Notes under the pieces: generated by a model
What the model saw: the letters and a program-made list of their open reading frames with translations, nothing else
The model's database searches: none
Told to the model about the DNA's origin: nothing
Shown here: one piece after another, positions 1-8,378 of the stretch
Layout: every line of letters starts with the position of its first letter
How positions within the stretch are numbered: position 1 is the first letter of the stretch
Position numbers and translations under genes: made by a program
Source: Methanospirillum hungatei
GTDB taxonomy: Archaea; Halobacteriota; Methanomicrobia; Methanomicrobiales; Methanospirillaceae
Direction of reading: 5' to 3'
NCBI RefSeq assembly: GCF_019263745.1
Contig: NZ_CP077107.1
Span: forward strand, 2,790,001 to 2,854,000
DNA length: 64,000 nucleotides

Positions 1-249
1 CCAAAAGGACCGGTTCATGTTACTGCCACGATTCGGGATGGATTTAGCTTATCAGCACTTGAATCTCCCCGTGGACGGACCCTCTTCTGGATTAAAGTCA
101 TTGATGGCAAAATTGACCGGTTTGCGGTCTCAACCGCGTCGTTTTGTAACTGGCTTGCAATTGAACATGCAGTTATGGGAAATATTGTCCCTGATTTCCC
201 GGTGATAAACAAGAGTCTGAATCTATCGTATGCAGGGACTGATCTGTGA
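1..249 (+). CDS. Ehr/NiFe-hydrogenase-type large subunit, C-terminal part (5' end outside window)
   Basis: Frame 1 is open from base 1 to the TGA at 247-249 and gives 82 residues. They match the C-terminus of group 4 [NiFe] hydrogenase large subunits and NuoD: an 'ESPRGR' segment, then 'STASFCNW', then 'GNIVPDFPVINKSLNLSY'. In true hydrogenases the protein ends with a DPCxxCTxR motif whose cysteines bind nickel and iron. Here the aligned segment reads 'NLSYAGTDL', so both cysteines are gone. This points to an energy-converting-hydrogenase-related (Ehr) complex rather than an active hydrogenase. The next gene starts 8 bases downstream and encodes the matching small subunit. Upstream membrane subunits would lie outside the window. 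Confidence 0.75.
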   Translation, partial: PKGPVHVTATIRDGFSLSALESPRGRTLFWIKVIDGKIDRFAVSTASFCNWLAIEHAVMGNIVPDFPVINKSLNLSYAGTDL

Positions 250-257
250 GGATTACC

Positions 258-770
258 ATGAATATTCTCTCACTTTTACTCAAAAAACCAAAAGTCACCA
301 GGTCAAATACCACAGATCTGGTATTTGAATCGACAGGATTGATGCTCAGGCAGGAGATTGATCGCGTATTTGGGAATAGTATTGCGATCCGGGAGGTTGA
401 CTGTGGAAGTGACAATGCTGCTGAGATTGAACTAGCAAATCTTTCTGCCCCGCATTACGATGTTGAACGGTTTGGTATCACGTTTGTTGCATCACCCAGG
501 CATGCAGATGTTCTTGCGGTCACCGGTGTTGTTACTCATGCCATGAAAGAAGCCCTGATAAAGACATATGAAGCAACCCCTGAACCAAAATTCGTCATAG
601 CAGTGGGTGATGATGCCTGCACCGGCGGGATATTTGCAGAAAGTTATGCAGTTTTGGGACCGGTTGATTCTGTAATTCCTGTTGACCTGAAGATTCCGGG
701 AAATCCCCCGACACCTGCTGCCATCATGAAAGGACTGCTTATGATGATGCAGTCGGCGGAAAAAAGGTAA
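258..770 (+). CDS. Ehr/NuoB-like small subunit lacking its Fe-S ligands
   Basis: A 170-residue protein of the NuoB/HyfI/EchC family, which normally holds a [4Fe-4S] cluster next to the large subunit. The fold signatures are clear: 'YDVERFGI', 'SPRHADVLAVTG', 'GGIF', 'IPVDLKIPG'. The ligands are not. The usual CGSCNxCxxE reads 'CGSDNAAEIE', the GDCA site reads 'GDDACTGG', and PGCPP reads 'PGNPP'. All four normal cysteine positions appear substituted, so the proximal cluster is probably absent. ATG 258 is preferred over an upstream GTG at 246 because GAGG lies six bases before it. It belongs to one operon with the large-subunit fragment. Confidence 0.8.
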   Translation: MNILSLLLKKPKVTRSNTTDLVFESTGLMLRQEIDRVFGNSIAIREVDCGSDNAAEIELANLSAPHYDVERFGITFVASPRHADVLAVTGVVTHAMKEALIKTYEATPEPKFVIAVGDDACTGGIFAESYAVLGPVDSVIPVDLKIPGNPPTPAAIMKGLLMMMQSAEKR

Positions 771-777
771 TTTTTAA

Positions 778-2373
778 TTATTTAGTAAAGCGTCTTTTTG
801 GAATATCAGACTGCTTTCTTCCTCTTTTTGCAACAAGCCTGATTCTTCCTATCTGGGCACCGTTCAGGACATCAATGACATCCTTGACCGAGGGTTCAGG
901 AACATCAATGTAGGTGGCAGTCTGTCCGATCCGGATGTTTCCAATATCGTTCTGAATATTTCTACCACTGTTTCTGACAACCTGGAGAATATCCCTGACC
1001 AGGATGCCATCCTGCCGACCTGCTGAAAGCCTGACAACTGCCTGTTCTCCAAGATATTTCTCAAGTTCGTCTTCTTTTTCAGTTCCGATGCCGGCTGCAA
1101 TCATAAGCAGGGATGCTGCAAGGGCAATTGGATCAGCGCCTCCTGCAATCTTCTCCTCTATCATCGGGCGACAGAATGAGAGATCCCCGGTGTTCATGAG
1201 TGAATCTGCATCAGCAAGGGTGGTGATGGCTTTCTTGCCTCCGATTTCTCGAAGGGTCGGAATGGGGAGTGGTTCAGGTTCGGCTCGTGTGCTCCGTCTG
1301 ACATCCCGGAGTCTGTACCGTTCCCGGGGACTTACAAAACTGATTGCACGGCCGGTTCGTCCTGCACGTGCTGTCCGGCCGATCCGGTGCACATAATATT
1401 CATCATCCTGGGGAAAGTCGTAGTTGCAGACAAGGTCAATCTCTTCAACGTCAATTCCACGGGCAGCCACATCAGTTGCAATCAGAATTTCGAGTTGCCC
1501 TTTCCGGAATGCATTCATGACTTTGTCACGCTGGGCCTGTGCCATACCGCCATGAAGACCGTCAGCCATGAATCCTTCTGCCTTGAGAGCGCTTGATACT
1601 GCATCTACGGCAATCTGGGTGTTACAAAAGATGATGGTCCGTTGTGGCTGGTAAAATTCAAGGACTCTGATAAGGGTGTCTGACTTAGCCGGTTCCCTGA
1701 CTTCAATATAGTACTGTTCAATTTGTGGAACGGTCAGTTCCTGGTGAACCATCTTGACATCAATCGGATCTTTCTGGAAACGACGGGAGATATCGAGGAT
1801 TTCAGAGGGGAATGTGGCTGAGAGAATGACAGTCTGATGCTCTTTTGGTATGTGGGAGAGTATTTCTTCTATATCATCACGGAATCCCATATCAAGCATC
1901 TGATCTGCCTCGTCCATTACGACCAGTGAGACCGAATCAAGGGTCAGAGTTCCCCGTTTAATATGATCGATCACTCTTCCCGGAGTTCCGATAACGATAT
2001 GAACCCCGCGGGAGAGAGCCTTGAGTTGTCGTTCAATTGGCTGACCACCATATACCGGAAGGATTGAGATTCCTTTCCGATGCATTGCCAGTCTGTTCAG
2101 TTCAGTTCCTACCTGTACAGCAAGTTCTCTGGTTGGACAGAGGATGATGGTCTGAACTTTCCGATTTGCAGGCTGACACATCTCGAGTGCAGGAATACCA
2201 TATGATGCGGTTTTACCAGTTCCGGTATAGGCCTGTCCTGCAACATCGTTGCCGGCGAGAATTAATGGGATAACTTGAGACTGTATTGGGGTTGGTTCTT
2301 CATATCCGATATCACGGATGGCTTTAAGGATTCCAGGTGAAAGCTGGAGGTCTGAAAAAGAAGGTATTTCCAT
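778..2373 (-). CDS. DEAD-box ATP-dependent RNA helicase (DeaD/CsdA type)
   Basis: 531 residues. The Q-motif region 'EPTPIQSQVIP', Walker A 'AYTGTGKT', 'PTRELA', 'TPGRVIDH', the DEAD box 'VMDEADQML', 'SAT' and the C-terminal 'HRIGRTARAGR' are all present, so the two RecA-like domains look intact. After a linker, residues of about 455-520 resemble the DbpA/CsdA RNA-binding domain, which in bacteria contacts structured RNA. The likely role is ATP-driven unwinding of RNA duplexes in ribosome assembly or mRNA turnover. It converges with the Ehr operon; the stop codons are only a few bases apart. Confidence 0.92.
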   Translation of the reverse strand: MEIPSFSDLQLSPGILKAIRDIGYEEPTPIQSQVIPLILAGNDVAGQAYTGTGKTASYGIPALEMCQPANRKVQTIILCPTRELAVQVGTELNRLAMHRKGISILPVYGGQPIERQLKALSRGVHIVIGTPGRVIDHIKRGTLTLDSVSLVVMDEADQMLDMGFRDDIEEILSHIPKEHQTVILSATFPSEILDISRRFQKDPIDVKMVHQELTVPQIEQYYIEVREPAKSDTLIRVLEFYQPQRTIIFCNTQIAVDAVSSALKAEGFMADGLHGGMAQAQRDKVMNAFRKGQLEILIATDVAARGIDVEEIDLVCNYDFPQDDEYYVHRIGRTARAGRTGRAISFVSPRERYRLRDVRRSTRAEPEPLPIPTLREIGGKKAITTLADADSLMNTGDLSFCRPMIEEKIAGGADPIALAASLLMIAAGIGTEKEDELEKYLGEQAVVRLSAGRQDGILVRDILQVVRNSGRNIQNDIGNIRIGQTATYIDVPEPSVKDVIDVLNGAQIGRIRLVAKRGRKQSDIPKRRFTK

Positions 2374-2506
2374 CGCATATTCTGCGTCCCACGGGGATAT
2401 AAGGATGATGGTTTTATCCTGAAAAAGAACCGGGAGGATTCTATTTTTAATTTCTCTTGGTATTGTTTAAATCAATCGCGGCAGTTCAAATAAAAAGAGT
2501 TATCTT

Positions 2507-3052
2507 TCATAATAAAGTAATCAGCATCGCAACAACCCAGGGAATGATCAGGTTATCATCTACCGGACTTAGGAGTTCGACAAATCCTGCAACCAGCGAG
2601 ATGAGAATGGCATAGACTGGTGGCGAGATAAACAGGAGCAGGGCTGCTGTGATGATGACTCCTCCGAGAAATCCTTCCAAAGTTTTTTTATTCCATATCC
2701 GGTGCTTTCCAAACCTGATGCCAAATATGGTTGAAAATCCGTCCAGCACGGCAAGTACTGCAACAGATACCGCAGCAACCACCGGCGGGAAGAACATGAG
2801 GGTTACGAGGGCACTGAAGACAAAGAAGAACGCCCCTTTTCCTGGAAATTCTCCCTCCCGTTCCATATGATGGATAATCATTGAAATCAGGGGTATCTTG
2901 TATCCTTTCATACACAGGTCAATGAGGATAAGACCGACGTACAAGGAAAATCCGATGATCATCGCTGCCTGGTATGTTGGAAAAATCAGGATAACACCGG
3001 CGACAAGGAGTCCGAATAACAAGTGGGAAGTCTTGCGCAGGTACTCATTCAT
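2507..3052 (-). CDS. Dolichol/polyprenol kinase-like or CTP-dependent membrane phosphotransferase
   Basis: 181 residues, strongly hydrophobic, with six or more predicted membrane segments. The stretch around residues 100-130, with 'FGIRFGKHRI' followed by 'NKKTLEGFLGG', is the signature of the SEC59/DGK1-like and CdsA-like families, which use CTP to phosphorylate or activate a lipid alcohol. The size fits the short archaeal polyprenol or diacylglycerol kinase-like proteins better than CDP-archaeol synthase, but the exact lipid substrate cannot be read from the sequence. It is transcribed in the same direction as fdhB, with an 89-base gap that holds a hairpin. Confidence 0.65.
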   Translation of the reverse strand: MNEYLRKTSHLLFGLLVAGVILIFPTYQAAMIIGFSLYVGLILIDLCMKGYKIPLISMIIHHMEREGEFPGKGAFFFVFSALVTLMFFPPVVAAVSVAVLAVLDGFSTIFGIRFGKHRIWNKKTLEGFLGGVIITAALLLFISPPVYAILISLVAGFVELLSPVDDNLIIPWVVAMLITLL

Positions 3053-3087
3053 GAGTACACGATGTCAGATTACGTGATAAGGTGATC

Positions 3088-3110
3088 CTTTCCGGATGGT
3101 TTCCGGAAAG
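3088..3110 (-). terminator. Hairpin downstream of fdhB
   Basis: A perfect 8-bp inverted repeat, CTTTCCGG / CCGGAAAG, with a 7-base loop lies 32 bases past the fdhB stop codon. No long T-run follows on the minus strand, so it may be a 3'-end stabiliser or processing structure rather than a simple terminator. Confidence 0.4.
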
Positions 3111-3141
3111 ACAGGCTTCGGTGCGAAAAATGGAGGGATGA

Positions 3142-4386
3142 TTACTCATCCTTGAATATGTTGATATAGATGGAATCAGTTCCGGTAGCATCAAGCCGGG
3201 CACGCTCTGCCTTCTCCTCAACAAACGCGTGGATTGGCGGGGTCATGTCAATACCTGGTGTGTGCTTGAACTGCTTCTCAATCTCAACCTGTTGTGAGTG
3301 CATGAAGAGTGCATTCCGGATGTCCATGGAACAGAGTTCTTCACACTGACCACAGTTGATACAGGAGTCAGAAATATGTGCAAATCTGATCAGGTGGAAC
3401 ATGAAACCTGGCGGGAGCTGACCTGGAGTGATGTACCATGGCTTCTTGGTTGAACATTCAACACAGTAACAGATGGGACAATTCTCAACACAAGCATAAC
3501 ACTTGATACACTTTGAGGTCTCATCCATCAGAAGTTTTAAGCGTTCCTTACCCTTTCCAAGTGCAGTAAAGTCTTTTGCACGCCACTCGTCACCGAGCTT
3601 AAGCATGGCCTTCTCGACTTTGCCACGGATTTCAATACCCTTTGGATCGGCTGCTGCAACTTCAACAGCACCTTTTGCCTGTGCATCGGAGAGGAGCTTT
3701 GCACCCTTCTCTGAACAGACTTCAACAAAGGTTGCCTTTCCTGCCTTGTCTCCGATGACTCCCCAGTTCCCACATGCAAGGTCTGCCTGGCGGGGGACTT
3801 TCATCTTACAGCGGCGACAGTTTGAACGGCGTCCGTATCCTTCTTCTTCAAGTTCATCAATCTTGATGCCCTTGTGTCCGCCTTCGTACTCAATGATAAA
3901 CTGACCCTTGTCGATCTCTTCCTTGTGGACGGTATCAGGGTTTACACCGAACTTTTCAGAGATCATCTTCCGGGCACTCACCGGGCTTACCGAACCACCA
4001 CAGTTGACACCAATCATGACAATATTGTCAAGATTTATCTGGTTTCTCTTTGCAAGCTCGTAAAAGGCCATGACGTCACAACCCTTGCAGGTTACGGCGA
4101 TCTTCATGCCCTTTGCACCGTCGGCGTAGTTCTTTAAGATCTTTGGAAGCAGGAGCGTTCCACAGTGTAGGGATCCTGCAGTGGATGCAACTTCTGCCGG
4201 ATCGGTGATGAATGCCGGGACTGCATCATAGATATCCTGGCCTTTTCTGACGGCAAGGACTGCGTCTACAAATTTACTTTCCAATGCATATTTCAGGAGT
4301 GCAGTGACTGCTCCACCACATTCTCCCTTATCGAGGATATCTTTGTCTTTTGCCCAGACATAGCTCATATCGCCTTTTGCTGCCAT
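3142..4386 (-). CDS. fdhB: F420-linked formate dehydrogenase, beta subunit
   Basis: 414 residues of the FrhB/FdhB family. This subunit carries FAD and iron-sulfur clusters and passes electrons from the FdhA clusters to coenzyme F420. The N-terminal half has conserved cysteine and glycine motifs ('GECGGAVTALL', 'CKGCDVMAF', 'NCRRCKMKV'). The C-terminal third has two ferredoxin-like cysteine sets, 'CIKCYACVENCPICYC' and 'CINCGQCEELC'. The ATG follows the fdhA stop after only two bases, so the two subunits are translationally linked. In formate-grown methanogens FdhAB also associates with heterodisulfide reductase, which is known from the family and not visible here. Confidence 0.95.
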   Translation of the reverse strand: MAAKGDMSYVWAKDKDILDKGECGGAVTALLKYALESKFVDAVLAVRKGQDIYDAVPAFITDPAEVASTAGSLHCGTLLLPKILKNYADGAKGMKIAVTCKGCDVMAFYELAKRNQINLDNIVMIGVNCGGSVSPVSARKMISEKFGVNPDTVHKEEIDKGQFIIEYEGGHKGIKIDELEEEGYGRRSNCRRCKMKVPRQADLACGNWGVIGDKAGKATFVEVCSEKGAKLLSDAQAKGAVEVAAADPKGIEIRGKVEKAMLKLGDEWRAKDFTALGKGKERLKLLMDETSKCIKCYACVENCPICYCVECSTKKPWYITPGQLPPGFMFHLIRFAHISDSCINCGQCEELCSMDIRNALFMHSQQVEIEKQFKHTPGIDMTPPIHAFVEEKAERARLDATGTDSIYINIFKDE

Positions 4387-4388
4387 GT

Positions 4389-6455
4389 TCAGGCCTCCTG
4401 TATCTTCTCAACTTTTATTGCACATGCCTTTGATTCCGGAATCTTTGCAATGGGGTCAAGAGCATTGATAGTGAGCATATTTGCTGCACACTCGACAAAG
4501 TGGAACGGTATGAACATAACGCCCTTTTTGATGGTGTCAGTGATACGTGCCTTGATGGTGATCTCGCCACGGCGGCTGATTGCTTTTACCATCTCGTTGT
4601 TTTTAACTCCCAGAGCTTTTGCATCCTCAGGGTGCATCTCAATCCATCCGGTTGGTTCTTCACGCTCAAGACTCTCGGATCTACGGGTCATGGTTCCGGT
4701 GTGCCAGTGCCAGATACATCGTCCGGTGGTCAGAAGGATTGGATATTCAGCATCCGGACGTTCCTGCTGGTATTTGAATGGAATAGCAGTCATCAGACCC
4801 TTACCGTCTGGCATACCGAACTTCTCGATATGGAGGATTGGGGTTCCCGGGTGTTCTTTTGTCGGGCATGGCCAGTGGAGGGCTTCAGGTCTGTTGAGTC
4901 TTACATAGTCCATTCCAGCGTAGGATGGGGTGAGTGCTGCCATCTCGGTAAAGATCTCTTCAGCAGATTTCCAGGCAAACTGTTCTCCATATCCCATTGC
5001 CTTTGCAATTTCAGAGATGATCACCCAGTCAAGTTTTGCCTCTCCTGGTGGATCCTGGGCTTTTCTCCACATCTGAACACGGCGTTCGGTTGAGGTCTGG
5101 GTTCCATCCTTTTCTGCATAACAGCAGGAAGGCAGGACAACATCTGCAAGGACACCGGTCTCATTCATAAAGATATCCTGAACGACGAGGAATTCAAGTG
5201 ATTTTAATGCATGCTCGACGTGGGTCAGGTCAGGGTCAGAGATCATCGGGTTTTCACCCATGATGTACATACATTTGAGTTCACCTGGCTTGTCAGTCAG
5301 CACGTCCATCATGACCGTGACTTCGTACCCGTTCTTCCCTTCTGCAATGCCATCAGGGAACTTCCAGGCGTCAGCGAACTTTTTGTGGGCAGCTTCATCA
5401 ATGACTTTCTGGTATCCGGTAAAAACAACCGGCAAAGCTCCCATATCACAGGCACCCTGCACATTGTTCTGTCCACGAAGGGCGTTGACACCGGTTCCTG
5501 GCCGTCCGAGGTTTCCGGTCAGCATCTGGATATTACCAACCGATTTGACATTGTCAACTCCGGTGGTGTGCTGGGTGATACCCATCGAATAGAGGATTGT
5601 ACTGGCTCCTGATTTTGAAAACCATTCGGCGGCGGTCTTGATATCATCGACCGGGACGCCAGTGACAGATGAGACATTCTCAAGACTATAGTCATCTTTC
5701 ATGACCTCTTTCTTGAGTTCATCAAAGCCGTTACAGCGCTTTTCAATGAACTCTTTGTTCTCCCAGCCGTTTTTGATGATCTCCTGCATCATACCATTGA
5801 GGAGACAGACATCAGTTCCGGAGTAGAACTGTAAGAAGAGATCGGCCTGCTTTCCGGTTGGGGTCTTTCGGGGGTCAACATAGACGACTTTGGCACCATT
5901 CGATTTTGCCTTCATAATCTGACGGCCGATGAGCGGATGGTTTTCAAAGGTGTTTGATCCGATGACAAAGACGCATTTTGACTCTGCAATATCCGGAATG
6001 GAGTTGGTCATTGCCCCGGAACCAAATATGTTTGCAAGACCTGCAACGGTTGATGCATGGCAGAGACGTGCACAGTGATCAATATGCCGTGTCTTTAAAA
6101 CGCCACGGGCGAATTTCATCATGGCGTAATTTTCTTCGTTGGAGACACGGGCTGAAGAAAGAACAGCGCATTCATCTGGCTTGTAGGATTTGAACTTATC
6201 AGCGATGAGTTTTATTGCCTCTTCCCAGGAAGCTTCGACGAATTTACCATCTTTCTTTATCAGTGGTTTTGTCAGACGGTCAGGGCTGTTAATGAATTCA
6301 TGGGCATAGGTCCCCTTTGGGCATACCTTTCCTTCATTCACTGGAGAGCGGTGATAGGGAGCAGTCCCTACAACCTTACCGTCCTTTACCACGAGGTTAA
6401 ATGAACACCCGGTACCGCAGTACGGGCATGTAGTCTGGACATACTTGAGATCCAT
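4389..6455 (-). CDS. fdhA: Formate dehydrogenase, alpha (catalytic, Mo/W-bis-MGD) subunit
   Basis: 688 residues of the DMSO-reductase/FdhF superfamily. The N-terminal [4Fe-4S] ligands are C10, C13, C17 and C45. The active-site segment 'HCARLCHASTVAG' has cysteine (C132) where some enzymes have selenocysteine, so this is the Cys form. Downstream come the bis-MGD binding regions, including 'MGITQHTTGVDNV', 'GRPGTGVNALRGQNNVQG' and the C-terminal 'LTTGRCIWHWHTGTMTRRS'. The enzyme oxidises formate to CO2. GAGGA seven bases before ATG 6455 supports the start. A 223-base gap separates it from the OB-fold gene upstream, so it may have its own promoter. Confidence 0.96.
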   Translation of the reverse strand: MDLKYVQTTCPYCGTGCSFNLVVKDGKVVGTAPYHRSPVNEGKVCPKGTYAHEFINSPDRLTKPLIKKDGKFVEASWEEAIKLIADKFKSYKPDECAVLSSARVSNEENYAMMKFARGVLKTRHIDHCARLCHASTVAGLANIFGSGAMTNSIPDIAESKCVFVIGSNTFENHPLIGRQIMKAKSNGAKVVYVDPRKTPTGKQADLFLQFYSGTDVCLLNGMMQEIIKNGWENKEFIEKRCNGFDELKKEVMKDDYSLENVSSVTGVPVDDIKTAAEWFSKSGASTILYSMGITQHTTGVDNVKSVGNIQMLTGNLGRPGTGVNALRGQNNVQGACDMGALPVVFTGYQKVIDEAAHKKFADAWKFPDGIAEGKNGYEVTVMMDVLTDKPGELKCMYIMGENPMISDPDLTHVEHALKSLEFLVVQDIFMNETGVLADVVLPSCCYAEKDGTQTSTERRVQMWRKAQDPPGEAKLDWVIISEIAKAMGYGEQFAWKSAEEIFTEMAALTPSYAGMDYVRLNRPEALHWPCPTKEHPGTPILHIEKFGMPDGKGLMTAIPFKYQQERPDAEYPILLTTGRCIWHWHTGTMTRRSESLEREEPTGWIEMHPEDAKALGVKNNEMVKAISRRGEITIKARITDTIKKGVMFIPFHFVECAANMLTINALDPIAKIPESKACAIKVEKIQEA

Positions 6456-6546
6456 TACGATTCCTCGGTAACAAAAGGTTCTGGATAAGGACTGATAAGT
6501 CTTATGAAAAAAATCTCAAAGATGGTGATTTGTGGTGGACTGATTA

Positions 6547-6590
6547 TGTACAATGATCGGGTATCTTCAGAACCGATTCTTAAATGTACA
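6547..6590 (-). promoter_or_regulatory. Possible fdhA promoter region with two TGTACA palindromes
   Basis: Perfect TGTACA palindromes lie at 6547-6552 and 6585-6590, 38 bases apart centre to centre, about 95-135 bases upstream of the fdhA start. An AT-rich ATTTAAG overlaps the distal one on the minus strand and could be a TATA element. A six-base palindrome occurs often by chance, so regulation is only suggested. Confidence 0.25.
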
Positions 6591-6678
6591 TCACTTCTGG
6601 TTAATTACGTGCGCATGCTAATATGTCGAAAAAAAGAAACAGAAAATGAAAGAATCAGGGCGCATCAGAATGGTTCAC

Positions 6679-7221
6679 TTATCTCTTTTTGCCTTTGGAA
6701 GCTGAAGATGGTGAACTCTTGACGTTGGATCTGGTAACCCTGATATCCACACCATTGACGATCGGATCACCATAGAAGATGTATCTCTTGATGACCTGTC
6801 CGTACACCTCAACTACGTCTCCTTTGTTGATATCATTCTGAGGATTTGTAAACATCTTCACTGTAGTAACACCGGTCCGGTCACCAATAATAAAATGCGG
6901 CCGGTTTAAGGATTTGAATCTGACCTCTTCAACAAGTCCCTCGATTTTGATAGGTTTTGATATCATGGATTCATTGATCTCGCGTATCTTCACGTCTTTC
7001 GCCGTTGTTTCATATACCGGGATAAGGTCAGAATACTGGCTTTGTGAGATATAGGTCAGACCCATGGGGATAAGAAGAAGACAAATCAGCGTTGGGATAC
7101 CCCAGATAAGCATACTGGTGTCTCCGGTTGAAAATACATAGATACAAATCAGGATCAGAAAAAACACAAAGACAAGGATGTGCAGGATTGACGGTCGTAT
7201 CTTTCTTGGAAGAAACTGCAT
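6679..7221 (-). CDS. Membrane-anchored OB-fold protein in the formate operon
   Basis: 180 residues. Two hydrophobic helices (about residues 12-30 and 37-60) are followed by a soluble domain of about residues 75-165 with the beta-barrel pattern of an OB fold: 'IKIEGLVEEVRF', 'FIIGDRTGVTTVKMF', 'GDVVEVYGQVIKRYI'. Such domains bind nucleic acid or other ligands, but no catalytic motif is visible. The basic tail ends in 'SASKGKKR'. It lies 20 bases downstream of fdhC on the same strand, between the formate channel and FdhAB, so it is probably cotranscribed. Its role is unknown; membrane docking or assembly of the formate system would be a guess. Confidence 0.6.
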   Translation of the reverse strand: MQFLPRKIRPSILHILVFVFFLILICIYVFSTGDTSMLIWGIPTLICLLLIPMGLTYISQSQYSDLIPVYETTAKDVKIREINESMISKPIKIEGLVEEVRFKSLNRPHFIIGDRTGVTTVKMFTNPQNDINKGDVVEVYGQVIKRYIFYGDPIVNGVDIRVTRSNVKSSPSSASKGKKR

Positions 7222-7241
7222 AAAAAAAGAAGGGTGTTTAA

Positions 7242-8114
7242 TTACTCAAGTGCTTCGATCTCTTTCTTGAAGGCAATCCAGTAGATGATACCTACAAAGA
7301 GCAGACCACCGACGATGTTTCCAATGGTGACAACGATGATGTTGTTTGTCCACATCGTAACCCAATTCAATGTCGCAAGTTTTTCTGCAGTAATAGTTGC
7401 GACTTGTTCTGCGTTCAGGTATCCTGCCGTCATGATACCGGCGGGTATGAAGTACATGTTGGCAACACAGTGTTCGAATCCGGTTGAAACGAAAGCCATG
7501 ATCGGGAACCAGATACCGAAGAATTTACCAATTGCATCATCTGCACAGATACCAAGCAGGATAGCGAGGTTAACGAGCCAGTTACATCCGATACCCTTCA
7601 GGAATGCAGCCCACAGACCTGCCATTCCAACATAACTGACTTTTGCAATACCGATATTTACTGCCCGTAATCCAAAGGCATTCACGGTTGCAAGACCTGC
7701 AGCGTTCCATGAGACAAACGGTCCGTTTGCCATTATATATGCATAAAAGATTGAACCGATAAGATTTCCGATATAAACCCATATCCAGAGGTTCAGGACT
7801 TTTCCCCAGCTGACCTTGTGAACAAATGCTGCAAGTGGTGCAAGCATTGCGTCACCGGTAAAGAGCTCTGCACCGGTAAGGACGGTGATAATAAGCCCAA
7901 CAGGGAACACTGCTCCCAGAATAAGCTGACCAAAACCAGCTCCCAGGTTATCAGCGACTGCAGTAGAACAGACGCAGGCGAGGGCACCTCCCATTGCGAT
8001 GTATGCTCCGGACATGAATCCACGGATGATCATGTTCCACCATTCTAGGCCTGCTTTATACTTTCCAGCGCTCGCTCCCTTGGCGATTATTTGTACGGGT
8101 GGATGAAATACCAT
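7242..8114 (-). CDS. fdhC: Formate channel/transporter (FNT family)
   Basis: 290 residues with six predicted membrane helices and the glycine-rich pattern of formate/nitrite transporters: 'FMSGAYIAMGGAL', 'FPVGLIITVLTGAELFTGDAM', 'WVYIGNLIGS', 'GFEHCVANMYF', 'IGNIVGGLLFVGIIYW'. FNT proteins form pentameric pores that pass formate. Here it would feed FdhAB, whose genes lie downstream on the same strand. The ATG at 8114 opens the operon and is preceded by a leader with a stable hairpin at 8140-8174. Confidence 0.95.
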   Translation of the reverse strand: MVFHPPVQIIAKGASAGKYKAGLEWWNMIIRGFMSGAYIAMGGALACVCSTAVADNLGAGFGQLILGAVFPVGLIITVLTGAELFTGDAMLAPLAAFVHKVSWGKVLNLWIWVYIGNLIGSIFYAYIMANGPFVSWNAAGLATVNAFGLRAVNIGIAKVSYVGMAGLWAAFLKGIGCNWLVNLAILLGICADDAIGKFFGIWFPIMAFVSTGFEHCVANMYFIPAGIMTAGYLNAEQVATITAEKLATLNWVTMWTNNIIVVTIGNIVGGLLFVGIIYWIAFKKEIEALE

Positions 8115-8139
8115 AGTTAGTTACACCTTCACAGAGTCT

Positions 8140-8174
8140 GCCTGATTCAAGGCCACACAACACGCCTTGCAGGC
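8140..8174 (-). promoter_or_regulatory. Stem-loop in the fdhC 5' leader
   Basis: On the minus strand the leader can fold as a two-part stem: outer GCCTG/CAGGC and inner CAAGGC/GCCTTG, with a small AAT bulge and a loop of about 10 bases. It sits about 26-60 bases upstream of the fdhC ATG. An AT-rich TACTTAATG just upstream could be the TATA element, which would place the hairpin inside the transcript. Confidence 0.4.
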
Positions 8175-8378
8175 TTAAACATTAAGTATTTTGTGATAGT
8201 ATTAAACACTTTTGAAAATAATCCCGGCTTGAAATGCCTTATTATCCAAAAAAGACTCGAGGATATGAGATTTTATTTTTGTTATACGAAAAGTGACCCC
8301 CTCATCGGTGATTGCCGAATGAGAACCCGGATCATAATCCGGACATTTCATCATCCATTCCGTCTCAGGATAAGGATA

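Noticed and set aside
4389-6455. Selenocysteine in FdhA
   Set aside because: The active-site codon gives cysteine (C132) and there is no in-frame TGA within the gene.
6504-6722. 72-codon plus-strand ORF upstream of fdhA
   Set aside because: It overlaps the 3' end of the OB-fold gene on the other strand and lies in the probable fdhA promoter; composition is not protein-like.
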